The notes: generated by a model not told the origin, from the letters alone. DNA of 41,636 nucleotides from an uncultured Prevotella sp. (GCA_900314455.1 OMVI01000095.1:1-41636), one strand, 5' to 3'. Counted from the stretch's first letter, positions 8,325-18,350 are shown. Made by a program: numbers and translations.

Positions 8325-11300
8325 ATGAAGAAACTGTACTATTTATTACTTGCAGCCGCACTACTGCCGGTTGGAAGTAAGGCCCAGAACCTTCTGAATG
8401 AGGATTTCGAGGAGTACTCAGCCGATTCGAGCTACTACTCCACGCAGTTCCCTACAGGCTGGACCGTTGAGAAAAGCTCTCTGCCTGCTTCTTCGCCTCG
8501 CTTTAAGTGGAGCGTTGAGGTCTATAAGGGCACGTACCCAAGCATGTCTGGTCACGGCTGGCTCTATTGTGACGGAGCAAGCTATGACGGAGAGACTAAG
8601 GGTGGTTTTGGACCGCGTGAGGAGAAGCTCATTACTCCGTCGCTGACGCTCAACAACACTTACAGTCTTTCGTTCGACTGGAAAGCTGCTGCTTATGCTG
8701 TTCTGAGATCAAAGGCTTACACTTTCCAGATTCGCGTTATCGAAGGCCGTGACACAACTACCATCTTCGATATCCAGAACGAGCAGGACGTACGCAACAG
8801 TGGTGTTCCTAAGGACCCGTACGGTTCTTACATCTGGGGCAACTGGGCAGTTAACAACTCGAAGATTGACCTCAGTGCTTACCAGGGAAAGACCATTAAG
8901 ATTGCATTTGTTTATAAGATGCTTGCCTATTCAGGCGCTAATGCCCTTTGGGTCGACAACATCAAGGTGCAACAGTCTGCTGCTGTAACGTCGCCTATAG
9001 CTCAGTCGAGCCTGACGAGCTATACGTTCCAGAAGATGTACATTGGCGAAAAGCACTACACTGAGTCGTTCACTATCCGCAATATCGGTAAGGGCAATCT
9101 CCATATTACGGGCTTCGAGGCTCCTGATGGTGTTACTCTCGTAGGCGATACCACGAAGAGCGTCCCTGCAACGGAGAAGCTGAGCTTACAGCTCGCCTAT
9201 AAGGCAAGCCTCACATCGCCGACGAGTGGCAATATTGTCATCAAGACTAACGGTGGCGATATCACCATTCCTTTCACCGCAACGAAGGAAGCTGTGCCTG
9301 ACGGATATACTCTTGAGCTCTTCGAGAAGTTCCCGCCGGCAGGTTGGACAAACCAAGGCTGGAGCAGTACCTACCAGGCTCTCGAGGGTGATGCCAGTGC
9401 TTACGCTGCCGGAAGCTTCGAGGATGCTTACCTCATTTCGCCGCGTCTCGACCTCTCGAACGCATCGGCGCCTCACAAGCTCATATTTACATTCTACAAT
9501 TCGTTCGACTCTGAGGAAGGCAACACTTACGCCACCAACGACCTTTCGGTATGGGTGAGCACCGACGGTGGAGCTACTTGGAAGGATTCTGTATGGACTA
9601 CCGTCTATAACGACCCTAATCAGTACAACCGTTTGGTAACTGATACCATCGACTTGTCGAAGTATACATCTAATAATGTAAAGGTTCGCTGGAAGAATCC
9701 GGCAGTCACTTACGACGTGAATTCCGGCGCTGCCGAGTACAGCGTATTCTTCCTCGACCGCGTTCTCTTGCCTAACGTCTATGGAGCAGAGGGCAAGCCA
9801 ATCGGCATCAGCTACGTTGCTCCTGCAAATGGTGCAACTCAGATTGTTCCAAAGAATGTTACTCTTGAGTGGAAAGATGCTCAGTTTGCCGACAGCTATA
9901 AGCTTTATGTCGGTACATCTTCATCGAACTTCGATATAATCAACGGTCAGAACGTTGGCACCGTCAACAATTACACTCTTGCAACACTGCCTTACGCTTC
10001 TACAATATATTGGAAAGTCGTCGGCACTAACTCTCTCGGAGATGAGACCGACTCGCCTGTTTGGTCGTTCTCGACGCAGGCTGACAATTCAATCAGTACA
10101 TTCCCATGGTTCGAAGGCTTTGAGCACGGTGGTACATGGCCGCTTGGCTGGTATCGTGAAGACGCAAGCCAGTACTCTAAGTGGAATTTGAGCGACTACT
10201 ATCCATACGACGGAAAGTACATCGCAACTACTAGTGGACGTGCTACCGACGATGTTAATCGCCTCTATACTCCTGACGTTAAGCTTCCTGCTGACGGTCA
10301 GTACCAGATTAGTTTCTGGTGGGGCAACGACGTGGCTGTCAACCTCAAGAAGGATGCAAACAACGTTCGCACCAACAAGTTCTCAACTACCGACAACAAT
10401 GCAGACTACGGAACGTTCGAAATCTATGCTGACGGACAGTGGAAACAACTTGACCGCATCTCCGATAACAGCGACGATGACAACAAATATTGGATTTATG
10501 AGTCATTCGACCTCTCTGCTTACGCAGGCAAGACGGTACAGTTCCGTTGGTCGTACGATGTGACTAACTACAACAATGCTTATGCTCTTTCTCTTGATAA
10601 TGTCGAGATTAAGAGTCTTGCAGAGAACAGCGTCGCATTCAATATCAATAGTTGGTTTGCAGGAAAGGTCAACGCCGATGATACATTCAAGAGTGATACA
10701 GTCGCTCTGACCAACCTCGGCGGCAAGGACGTAACAGTCAGCAAGGTTTCGTTCTCTACCGATAACTTCACTTCTACTTTACCTTCCAACACCACGGTAA
10801 AGGCCGGCTCTTCACAGCAATTTGTCATTACGTTCGCTGCTAAGCAAACTGCTGCTACCGACTCTGTCACCGTTGATGACACTCTGAAGGTAATTCTGAC
10901 CGACGGTTCCGTTGCTGCACTGCCTGTAAAGGGTATCGCTTTGGCAAAGGACATCCGCTTCTATGGCTTCGAGGCTGACAAGACCGGTGGGGTTCCTGCT
11001 CATTTCACAGGTATAAATGCCGACGGTACGGCTTCAGTTGGTGTCGGCACATGGTCGACTCCTAACCTTAAGGAGGGCGCACCTCTGAGCTTCGTTGTCC
11101 TCAATGACGCTGAGTGCTACAACTCTTTGAAGGGTGCTTGGGGCCATCAGGCGCTTATGACGCGTTGCAACGTTGATGGAGCAGCCGACGACTGGCTCGT
11201 TAGCGACCAGAAGTACACCATTACCAACAGGTCGACAGTTCAGTTCGACGCTCGTCCTTGGGAATCTATCAACAGCATTCTGCCTGCCGGTTCACCAACA

Positions 11301-11663
11301 TTCAAGGTGCTCGTAAGTGAGACTTCCGCAACTGACCGCTCGACATTCACGCAGGTTGGTTCCGACAAGACTCCTGACCTGTTCAACAATGTTTCATGGC
11401 CTCATTACAGCGTAGACCTCTCTTCTTACGCCGGTAAGACCGTTTACATTGCTATCGAGGCAGTTTACACCAACTCACTTGGCGGCTTCCTTGACAACGT
11501 TGAGTTCGATCACATTGGCGCAACAACAGGTATCAACAGCATAACGACTGACGCAAGTGCACTCGATGTTAACGCACCGATGTACAACATTGCAGGTCAG
11601 CGCGTATCGAAGACCTACAAGGGTGTCGTCATTCAGGACGGCAAGAAGTTCATTGTGAAGTAA
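8325..11663 (+). CDS. Large secreted adhesin-like protein (choice-of-anchor J modules, Fn3, T9SS tail)
   Basis: 1112 residues with a signal peptide (1-20, ending SKAQ). Four beta-sandwich modules of the cleaved-adhesin / choice-of-anchor J type recur at about 22-220, 328-490, 595-765 and 880-1065; each contains a GW near its start, a LITPSL/LISPRL/YTPDV-type strand and an AYxGKTVxIxF segment. Between them lie Ig-like spacer domains (about 225-325 and 770-875) and a fibronectin type III-like domain (about 495-590). The sorting tail (1070-1112, YNIAGQRVSKTYKGVVIQDG) is almost identical to that of the gene at 1-1488. No catalytic motif is visible. I infer a cell-surface adhesin or glycan/protein-binding protein. 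The next gene, 153 nt downstream, has a similar architecture. Confidence 0.85.
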   Translation: MKKLYYLLLAAALLPVGSKAQNLLNEDFEEYSADSSYYSTQFPTGWTVEKSSLPASSPRFKWSVEVYKGTYPSMSGHGWLYCDGASYDGETKGGFGPREEKLITPSLTLNNTYSLSFDWKAAAYAVLRSKAYTFQIRVIEGRDTTTIFDIQNEQDVRNSGVPKDPYGSYIWGNWAVNNSKIDLSAYQGKTIKIAFVYKMLAYSGANALWVDNIKVQQSAAVTSPIAQSSLTSYTFQKMYIGEKHYTESFTIRNIGKGNLHITGFEAPDGVTLVGDTTKSVPATEKLSLQLAYKASLTSPTSGNIVIKTNGGDITIPFTATKEAVPDGYTLELFEKFPPAGWTNQGWSSTYQALEGDASAYAAGSFEDAYLISPRLDLSNASAPHKLIFTFYNSFDSEEGNTYATNDLSVWVSTDGGATWKDSVWTTVYNDPNQYNRLVTDTIDLSKYTSNNVKVRWKNPAVTYDVNSGAAEYSVFFLDRVLLPNVYGAEGKPIGISYVAPANGATQIVPKNVTLEWKDAQFADSYKLYVGTSSSNFDIINGQNVGTVNNYTLATLPYASTIYWKVVGTNSLGDETDSPVWSFSTQADNSISTFPWFEGFEHGGTWPLGWYREDASQYSKWNLSDYYPYDGKYIATTSGRATDDVNRLYTPDVKLPADGQYQISFWWGNDVAVNLKKDANNVRTNKFSTTDNNADYGTFEIYADGQWKQLDRISDNSDDDNKYWIYESFDLSAYAGKTVQFRWSYDVTNYNNAYALSLDNVEIKSLAENSVAFNINSWFAGKVNADDTFKSDTVALTNLGGKDVTVSKVSFSTDNFTSTLPSNTTVKAGSSQQFVITFAAKQTAATDSVTVDDTLKVILTDGSVAALPVKGIALAKDIRFYGFEADKTGGVPAHFTGINADGTASVGVGTWSTPNLKEGAPLSFVVLNDAECYNSLKGAWGHQALMTRCNVDGAADDWLVSDQKYTITNRSTVQFDARPWESINSILPAGSPTFKVLVSETSATDRSTFTQVGSDKTPDLFNNVSWPHYSVDLSSYAGKTVYIAIEAVYTNSLGGFLDNVEFDHIGATTGINSITTDASALDVNAPMYNIAGQRVSKTYKGVVIQDGKKFIVK

Positions 11664-11684
11664 TACTGTCACAATTCCTCTATA

Positions 11685-11757
11685 GGGTGACAGCTGTCGG
11701 ACTGTGTCGCAATTCCCGTTTATAGGGCTCTGCAACGCCATCCGGCAGCTATCACCC
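11685..11757. repeat. Intergenic imperfect inverted repeat with nested direct repeat
   Basis: GGGTGACAGCTGTCGG (11685-11700) pairs with CCGGCAGCTATCACCC (11742-11757), 14 of 16 positions. A direct repeat of the form TGTC(A/G)CAATTCC...TATAGGG occurs at about 11667-11687 and 11705-11726. There is no T-run, so the hairpin may be an RNA-processing or partial-termination structure between two adhesin-like genes. Confidence 0.55.
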
Positions 11758-11816
11758 ATCTACTGGTTTTAACAACACAGACATTTTTTATTAATTCACC
11801 TAAATATTAACGCATT

Positions 11817-14800
11817 ATGAGAAAGCTTAACTATCTGTTGGCTTCCCTGGCACTTGTGCTTGGCGTGGCATCGGGCAGTGCTGACAATGTCCAGCCGTAC
11901 AAGGCTGACTTTAACACAGCTATCGATGTCTCTGACCATGCCTTTAAAGCGGCGCCGGGTTGGAGCCACATCGTTGACAATGCGTATATCGACTACGAGA
12001 CAATGTATGTCGAATACACGTATTCGTCTTCGCAGGGAGTCGACGGCTCTGGTGCCATCGGCATGGGAAGCCAGACGGTTTCCGGAAGCGGATGGGACGC
12101 AGAAGAGGCCGAACTCCACGACTATCTTGTAACGCCGGCTGTTAGTGGCAAGGTCACTATACAAGCCAAGCGCTACAATTACTCCCACTATCTGCAAATC
12201 TACAAATGTACAAAGAATGCAGACGGCTCCTTTACGGTTGGCGATACGCTGACGTTGAAGGACGGAAATACTACTTCAAAGTCGCTCACTGACTTTGGTC
12301 CATTTACTTACGACACAGTCCAGATAGGTTCATTCAGTGAGCCTACATACCTTGCCATCCGTGGTAATGGCGTGTACCTTGACAACTTCGAAGCCGACAA
12401 GGCGGATGTCCAACTCGTCCGTTCGTTGAAGCTTACAGACGAGTTCGGTGTCAACACCAGCCCTGACACACGTGCAGACGGGACCTATCCTGTAACCCTG
12501 TGTGTTCTCCTGAAGAACACTGGTGACTATGTTCTTAATCCGGGCGATGAAGGTTTCAGTATTACTGTAACCGAGCGTGAGAGCGGCGATACTATAGGTA
12601 CTGTTCCTCTGAATCGGCCTATAGGTATTGGTGAAACAGGAAAAGACACCGTCACGGTGTACGCTAGCTATGCCAAGTACCCTAAGCAGACAGCCTTCAG
12701 GGCACATGAGAATATTTCTCACACATATTATCAATACCAGTCATGGTTCACCCCGACACCTTACCTGCCTCAAATTACGGTCCGTGATGCCAACCTTTCT
12801 ACTCTTGACAGTGGCGCAACCGTAAGTTATGGCATGTTAAACAAGCCGGTTACGAAGAAGTTCCAAGTCCGGAACACCGGTGCAAAGGTACTTAATGTAA
12901 CCTCAATCACCCTTCCAGCCGGGTTCACAGTCAACAAAACGGCATTCACCGTAGAACCTCACGACACTACATCTATATATGTTACGGCTACAGCAGAGAC
13001 TCCTGGAATTTACTCCGGTGAGCTTTCTATCAATGCCGATGAAATCAATCCGTTCAAGCTAAAGCTTTCCGCAACAGTCCTCGACGCATCGAAGTACTAT
13101 CTTAACTTCGAGGATGGCAAGGCTCCTGCTGGCGCAATCCTTTCCCGCAACTGGAAGGTTGCAGACTACAATGTCGACGGCAACAAGTACGTACTTCAGA
13201 ACAGTTTGCAGGACGAGACCCTCTTCGTTACTCCGTTGCTGAAGGTCAAAGAGGGCGAACAGATGACGTTCGACGCCGGAAAGCGTTCTGACAATTCTTT
13301 CGTCAACGTATACTATTCTACCGACCGTAGGAATTGGACAAAGGTAGACTCTGTTCTTGCAACACAGATGTCTGACAACTACTCAAGCGATGGCGGTTGG
13401 TCATCAACTCGCAACTACTATCTGTCTACGTTCGTCGTCAATGGCGTACCAGCCGGCAACTATTACATTGCATTCGGTTCAGGCTATGCCAACATCGACA
13501 ACATCTACGGCTTCGAGCCCGTTCCTGTAACACGCGACCTCTCTATCACAGAAAATCAGCTGCCTAAGAGCGGTAGCGTCAACTCGAACTATCATGCAAC
13601 AGCTACTGTTCTGAACGTAAGTGCGAGCGCAGAGGCTGCCGGCAGTTACACTGCAACTTTGCATCTCGGAAACGATTCCGCGGAGGCAGAGGCAGTTGAG
13701 CTCGCCGCTGGTAGTTCAAATAAATTCTCATTCGATGTTACACCTCATACCGCAGGTACCTTCAAGGCTTACATTGAGTATGCTTTCGAGGACGGTTATA
13801 AGGTAACTTCTGACACAGTCGACGTCACTGTCGCAGCTGAGACAGCATCAGCAGAGGTCCAGGTCGGTTCAAACGCTAATGGTAGCACCAACACACAGGT
13901 ACCTGTTTATGTCAACTATAACAACAGTGAATCAGAGACAGTTTACCCAGCTTCTATGCTTGCGGGACTTTCTCCAGGAACAAAGATAACCTCTATTACA
14001 TATAAAGGTTACAAAAGTGGTGAGAAGGTGATAAATACTACTCTTGGTATTTGGATTGCCAATACAACGGATGGTCCTCAGACAGAAACTCCTTACAAGC
14101 TGGCTAACACCGACTCGATGACTACAGTCTACTCGGGAAGCTACACCTATCCAAATGTAGGTGAAAGCAACAACCATCAGCCGATAATTACTGCAACTTT
14201 GGCAGAGCCGTTCGTCTACACCGGTGGTAACCTGCGCATCATCGTTCGCTCAGAAAATCAGGATGGTTGGCAGAACTTCCAGTTTGAGACATGTCCGTTC
14301 GCTTACACCATTGCCCGCAATAATGATAATCACGATAAATTCCTTGCGGCTAATTATACTTTGAAGCCAACTCCGGTTGTCTATCTTGGTGTTGAGCGTG
14401 AGCCGGCATCTTTGAGCGGTACAGTCAAGGATTCTCTTGGCAACGCCATTGCCGGTGCAGTCGTAAAGCTCACAGGTAAAGGCAATGTACAGTACAGTGA
14501 CACTACCGATGCAAGTGGTTCTTACAGTTTGTCGGTTATGAAGGATGAACTCGCCTACACTCTCCGTGTTGACGCAGCCAACTATGAGCCGTTCGTCGAG
14601 AAGGACGACAGCATCAAGGGCAATGTTACAAAGAACATCGTTCTCAAGCCTGCAACGGGTCTGTTTGTCGAGGATTACAACCTTCCAACAACCGGAACAG
14701 TCAATACTACGACATCTGCTAACATCACAGTCTGCAACGATATCTCTCAGGATATTGCTGCTTCAGATTATGATGCAACACTCTCTATCGGTGGTGAGGA

Positions 14801-16562
14801 AGTCGCAAAGGCAACCAACAAGGCTGACATCGCTTCCGGCAAGTCAGCTAAGCTGAACTTCTCGTTCGCTCCTCACAAGTCTGGTAAGTATGAAATACGT
14901 GCTACAGTCAAGTACGGCGCTCATGAGTACAGCGTTTCAGACTCAATCACAGTCGAAGAAGAAATCTTCGGTGGTGAATTCCAGGTCGGCGACTCAACCG
15001 CAGTTCCTACGGCGTCCAGTACCGTCTCACCTTGGAATAACTATTACAAGCAATCTCATACCGTTACTATATACACTCCTCAGGAGCTTGGCATAACGGC
15101 AGGAGCAAAGATTTTAAACGTCCGTTTCCGTGGTAAGTTTGACTCTGCTTCTGAAGGTGAAGAGGCTGTTAATATGTTCATAGGCAACACTACTTTACAG
15201 CCTTCTACTGATGCAGCTGTAACTCTGTTCGCAGATACTGCTTCCATGACTCGCATCTACGATGTTAATAAGGACTCGATACCTTATGGCGGTAGTGATG
15301 GGATGAAAGTACATGATGTCATCAATGCCAATATCCCAGGTGGGTTCGTCTATACTGGTGGCAATATCGCTATCGTCTTTGATGGTAACCACATTGGCCA
15401 GTCTGACAACCGACTCTATTTTGTCGTTGATAACAACTTAAGTGCTCAAACTTTTGGTAGGCACTCAGACCGTGGCGATTTAAGTACCCAGAGCTTCTCT
15501 CTGTACGACTATACTCCGGTAATGTACATCACTGTTCAGTTGACCGACTCTGTAAAGGGTAAGGTTGTCGACAAGAAGACCCTCGAGCCTATCGCCGGAG
15601 CTAACGTAACACTGAAGAGCGGCGATGTAGAGTACTATGGCACAACCGACACAACTGGTGCTTACGGTATCCGTGTAGGAAAGTCTGCTCTTACATACGA
15701 TGCAATCTTCGCAGCTGAAGGATACTTCACCGACACTATCAGCGGTATATCTTTCGACAGCTCAACAGTAACAGTCAACGACTCGCTCGCTCCTGTTCCT
15801 GCTGTTGTTAACCTGACAGGTACCGTCAAGGGTGCCCAGCGCTTCGCCAACAAGACTGTTGGCGAAGCAAAGCCACTTGCCAACGCTACCGTAACTGTCA
15901 AGGCTGCTGATGGCGACGCAGTCATCGCTACCGTTAAGACCATCGCCGATGGTACATACTCTGTTGACAGTCTCACCGAAGGCACCAGCTACACTGTTAC
16001 CTTCTCTGCTGACGGCTACACAGACAGCGTCGCTACCGTCACCGCACCTGACAGTGACTTCGTTATCGACGCAACTCTCTATTCCGCTAAGGTAAAGAGC
16101 AACGTCACAGGTACCGTCACCGGCGCTCAGCGTTATAGCGATGGCACAACCGGAACGGCACAGCCGATTGCCGCAACTGTCACTGTTACCAACGCCGAAG
16201 GTACAACGATTGCTACTGCCACAGCAGATGCTGATGGTAAGTACACCGTTGAGAACCTTGCTGAGGACAGCGTCTACACGTTCACATTCTCTGCAGAAGG
16301 CTATAAGGACAGCGTTGTCACTGTCACTGCTTCTAACGAGGACAAGACCGTCGACGTAACTCTCTATTCTGAGTCTGTACTTACCGCAATCGAGGGTATC
16401 AACGCTCAGAATGGTGAAGGTGGCAATGCCGTTATCTCTAACGGTGTCGCACGTGGCAATGTCTACACCATCGGTGGTCAGTTCGTTGGCCGCGATGTTG
16501 ACGTAACGACACTTAGCCGTGGCGTTTACATCATAGGTGGTAAGAAGATAACGATTAAGTAG
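11817..16562 (+). CDS. Giant secreted multidomain protein (anchor-J, CARDB-like and carboxypeptidase-regulatory-like modules, T9SS tail)
   Basis: 1581 residues with a signal peptide (1-22). Approximate order: anchor-J-like module (25-200), Ig-like spacers (200-420), second anchor-J-like module (425-560), CARDB-like domain (565-680), a module starting EVQVGSN (685-865), a carboxypeptidase-regulatory-like domain (GTVKDSLGNAIAGAVVKL, about 870-950), a second CARDB-like domain (PHKSGKYEIRATV, 960-1050), a second copy of the QVG module (1055-1240) and a second regulatory-like domain. Two tandem repeats of about 90 residues follow, beginning VTGTVKGAQR and VTGTVTGAQR (about 1335-1425 and 1430-1520). 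A sorting tail (1530-1581) ends SRGVYIIGGKKITIK. No enzyme motif is visible. Probably a surface adhesin or scaffold. No clear promoter lies directly upstream, so it may be co-expressed with the 8325 gene. Confidence 0.85.
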   Translation: MRKLNYLLASLALVLGVASGSADNVQPYKADFNTAIDVSDHAFKAAPGWSHIVDNAYIDYETMYVEYTYSSSQGVDGSGAIGMGSQTVSGSGWDAEEAELHDYLVTPAVSGKVTIQAKRYNYSHYLQIYKCTKNADGSFTVGDTLTLKDGNTTSKSLTDFGPFTYDTVQIGSFSEPTYLAIRGNGVYLDNFEADKADVQLVRSLKLTDEFGVNTSPDTRADGTYPVTLCVLLKNTGDYVLNPGDEGFSITVTERESGDTIGTVPLNRPIGIGETGKDTVTVYASYAKYPKQTAFRAHENISHTYYQYQSWFTPTPYLPQITVRDANLSTLDSGATVSYGMLNKPVTKKFQVRNTGAKVLNVTSITLPAGFTVNKTAFTVEPHDTTSIYVTATAETPGIYSGELSINADEINPFKLKLSATVLDASKYYLNFEDGKAPAGAILSRNWKVADYNVDGNKYVLQNSLQDETLFVTPLLKVKEGEQMTFDAGKRSDNSFVNVYYSTDRRNWTKVDSVLATQMSDNYSSDGGWSSTRNYYLSTFVVNGVPAGNYYIAFGSGYANIDNIYGFEPVPVTRDLSITENQLPKSGSVNSNYHATATVLNVSASAEAAGSYTATLHLGNDSAEAEAVELAAGSSNKFSFDVTPHTAGTFKAYIEYAFEDGYKVTSDTVDVTVAAETASAEVQVGSNANGSTNTQVPVYVNYNNSESETVYPASMLAGLSPGTKITSITYKGYKSGEKVINTTLGIWIANTTDGPQTETPYKLANTDSMTTVYSGSYTYPNVGESNNHQPIITATLAEPFVYTGGNLRIIVRSENQDGWQNFQFETCPFAYTIARNNDNHDKFLAANYTLKPTPVVYLGVEREPASLSGTVKDSLGNAIAGAVVKLTGKGNVQYSDTTDASGSYSLSVMKDELAYTLRVDAANYEPFVEKDDSIKGNVTKNIVLKPATGLFVEDYNLPTTGTVNTTTSANITVCNDISQDIAASDYDATLSIGGEEVAKATNKADIASGKSAKLNFSFAPHKSGKYEIRATVKYGAHEYSVSDSITVEEEIFGGEFQVGDSTAVPTASSTVSPWNNYYKQSHTVTIYTPQELGITAGAKILNVRFRGKFDSASEGEEAVNMFIGNTTLQPSTDAAVTLFADTASMTRIYDVNKDSIPYGGSDGMKVHDVINANIPGGFVYTGGNIAIVFDGNHIGQSDNRLYFVVDNNLSAQTFGRHSDRGDLSTQSFSLYDYTPVMYITVQLTDSVKGKVVDKKTLEPIAGANVTLKSGDVEYYGTTDTTGAYGIRVGKSALTYDAIFAAEGYFTDTISGISFDSSTVTVNDSLAPVPAVVNLTGTVKGAQRFANKTVGEAKPLANATVTVKAADGDAVIATVKTIADGTYSVDSLTEGTSYTVTFSADGYTDSVATVTAPDSDFVIDATLYSAKVKSNVTGTVTGAQRYSDGTTGTAQPIAATVTVTNAEGTTIATATADADGKYTVENLAEDSVYTFTFSAEGYKDSVVTVTASNEDKTVDVTLYSESVLTAIEGINAQNGEGGNAVISNGVARGNVYTIGGQFVGRDVDVTTLSRGVYIIGGKKITIK

Positions 16563-16596
16563 ACCGCTCTCAGAGCATCATTTTAATCTTACATAT

Positions 16597-16634
16597 AAGA
16601 GCCCCGGGCAGCATTCCTGTCCGGGGCTCTTTCG
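16597..16634 (+). terminator. Intrinsic terminator after the 11817 gene
   Basis: AGAGCCCCGG / CCGGGGCTCT GC-rich stem followed by TTTCGTTTTG. Confidence 0.85.
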
Positions 16635-17020
16635 TTTTGTGCTTTTTGAAAATCCTGTTTGGATGCTTGCGGATAGGAATAAAAATATTTACAATATTGT
16701 CAGAGTTGAGCTTTGGGCTTGCAAAAGGTCATCTTTTGGACGCTAAAAGGTCATCTATTAGACGCTGAAAGCTGAGCTTTCGCAGCCTCAAAGCTGCCCT
16801 TTTGCGGAACAATTGATAATCAATGGGTTACAAGAATGAAAGGTATAGTAATGCAATTTGAAATCTTTTGACAAACAACTTATGTCTTATTCCGTTGTAC
16901 TTGTGCAATAGTATTGATGGAAACATCGTATTTTCGACAATGCAACCGACAAGGCACAGATTAAGGTTCAGCAACCAGACTTCCGTCCGCAAGGTCGTTG
17001 TAAGATAGTAACGCACATAA
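16635..17020. other. Intergenic region of about 385 bp without a gene
   Basis: Contains dispersed repeat copy A (16705-16832) and AT-rich sequence. A 62-codon minus-strand frame at 16828-17016 has no recognisable features. Confidence 0.6.
16705..16832 (+). repeat. Dispersed ~130-bp repeat, copy A
   Basis: Four to five units of about 21 nt with the pattern AAAGgTcAtCTTTTGnannC, ending in the tail TTGATAATCAATGGGTTACA. The same unit and tail occur at 28171-28300 (same orientation) and 41371-41510 (opposite orientation). Confidence 0.75.
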
Positions 17021-17074
17021 AAAAGAAGGTCCCCATGAGTCTAATGGCTTAGAACCTCATGGGGACCTTCTTTT
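17021..17074. terminator. Strong terminator hairpin at the end of the Nudix gene
   Basis: A perfect 19-bp stem, AAAAGAAGGTCCCCATGAG / CTCATGGGGACCTTCTTTT, with a 16-nt loop. A-runs and T-runs on both sides allow termination from either direction. Confidence 0.9.
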
Positions 17075-17080
17075 GTTCTT

Positions 17081-17581
17081 TTATTTTACCCGTTCTTGAT
17101 ATTCTTGTTCGAAGTTAGGAGTGAGGATGCCTTTGCCTATGGCTGACGAAATTTCTTCGGGCGTCCAGAAACGTCCGCCGCTCAGTTCGTCCTTGCTTGG
17201 GCGAATATCACCATCGTAAGTCCAACGGAAAACGTAGACGAGCTCGCGTTCACGTTTGCCCTCAAATACGTAGTGGCCTAGGCTTTGGGGCGTGAAATCG
17301 GTTATTCCGAGTTCCTCGCGGACCTCCCGCTTCAGCGCCTGCTCAACATTCTCGCCAAGGTCAACGTGCCCGCCGACGGCTGTATCCCACTTGTCTGGCT
17401 GTATGTCCTTCCACTTCGGACGGTGCTGCAAGTAGAGTTCTCCACGACTGTTGAAGACGTGCAGGTGCACGACGGGGTGCAGAATGCGGCTCCCATCGTG
17501 AGCGTGGCCGCGCGAAATGGCGCCAAGTATGTTGCCGTTCTCGTCGACTACGGGTAGTTGTTCGTTGGGATTGTCTTTCAT
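17081..17581 (-). CDS. Nudix hydrolase, IPP-isomerase-like/YfcD-type
   Basis: 166 residues. The Nudix box GHVDLGENVEQALKREVREE (about 70-90) fits Gx5Ex7REUxEExGU, with the metal-binding glutamates intact. The N-terminal segment LPVVDENGNILGAISRGHAH and the later LQHRPKWKDIQPDKWDTAVGG resemble the YfcD/IPP-isomerase-like branch of Nudix proteins. It is expected to hydrolyse a nucleoside-diphosphate-linked substrate with Mg2+; the substrate is unknown. It starts 39 nt after the stop of the Crp/Fnr-type gene, probably in the same operon, and is closed by the perfect hairpin at 17021-17074. Confidence 0.9.
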   Translation of the reverse strand: MKDNPNEQLPVVDENGNILGAISRGHAHDGSRILHPVVHLHVFNSRGELYLQHRPKWKDIQPDKWDTAVGGHVDLGENVEQALKREVREELGITDFTPQSLGHYVFEGKRERELVYVFRWTYDGDIRPSKDELSGGRFWTPEEISSAIGKGILTPNFEQEYQERVK

Positions 17582-17620
17582 ATTCTTATCTTCATTCTGT
17601 TGGATAAGGATGTTTGGGAG

Positions 17621-18340
17621 TTATTCCTTACCCGAAATGAAGTCCATTTTCTCAGGAGAAACGATGCGAATCTTCTTTTTATCCAATTCTATTATGCCTT
17701 CGGCGCGGAACGAACTGAGTGTTCGGATGGCGTTGCTGGTGGTCATGTTGGCGAGGTTTGCAATGTCGCTGCGTGATATCTTACCGTTTATCCATCCTTC
17801 TTCGTCAGTTCCGAAACTCTTGAGAAGGAACAGCAGCGTTTCTGCAAGGCGTCTGCGGAGATGCTTCTGAGCCATACTGACAATTCTGTCGTCAGACATT
17901 CCAAGTACCATTGCAAGTTCCTTGAAGAAGAAACGCATAACAGTCTTGTTGTTGTCGATTAGACTTTTTATTACATTTGTTGGGAAGAGGACAGTCCGCG
18001 TGTCCTCCATGGATATGCAAGTTGTTGTATAATTTTCATCGGCAAAAAAGGCACGGAAGCCGAAGAATTGGTCGTCACGAAAAATTCTGATAATCTTCAT
18101 GCTTCCATCATCTGCCGCACGCTGTATCTTAACTCTACCACGGAGAATGAACATAACATATTTTGGTTCATAGCCAATGCGGTAGATAACGTCGTTCTTT
18201 GTATAACTACGCATGATGATGTTCTCTGCGATGAGACTTCTCTCACCGTCTGTAAGCGGCTGCCACATGCTCTCGCAAATGTTTATGACATCGTTTGTAG
18301 TGAAATCATTTCTGCTTTTCAACGTGTAATTATTTATCAT
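17621..18340 (-). CDS. Crp/Fnr-family transcriptional regulator
   Basis: 239 residues from the ATG at 18340. The frame is open to 18445, but a consensus promoter (18351-18382) lies inside the extension, so 18340 (or 18349) is the likely start. The N-terminal half is a cyclic-nucleotide-binding-like beta roll (YTKNDVIYRIGYEPKYVMFI, RGRVKIQ); the C-terminal half carries a Crp-type helix-turn-helix (ISRSDIANLANMTTSNAIRT) and ends in the usual wing (GIIELDKKKIRIVSPE). It lacks the cysteine cluster of FNR-type oxygen sensors; its effector is unknown. It is divergent from the glycogen operon, whose start region has a palindrome of Crp/Fnr-like geometry, so I infer it may control that operon. Confidence 0.88.
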   Translation of the reverse strand: MINNYTLKSRNDFTTNDVINICESMWQPLTDGERSLIAENIIMRSYTKNDVIYRIGYEPKYVMFILRGRVKIQRAADDGSMKIIRIFRDDQFFGFRAFFADENYTTTCISMEDTRTVLFPTNVIKSLIDNNKTVMRFFFKELAMVLGMSDDRIVSMAQKHLRRRLAETLLFLLKSFGTDEEGWINGKISRSDIANLANMTTSNAIRTLSSFRAEGIIELDKKKIRIVSPEKMDFISGKE

Positions 18341-18350
18341 ATTCTGCATG

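Noticed and set aside
16705-16832. CRISPR-like array of ~21-nt units
   Set aside because: Units are contiguous and diverged, with no unique spacers of constant length, and no cas genes are nearby; it is a dispersed repeat.
16828-17016. 62-codon minus-strand frame after the 11817 gene
   Set aside because: Low-complexity AT-rich sequence overlapping the tail of a repeat; no motif or promoter.
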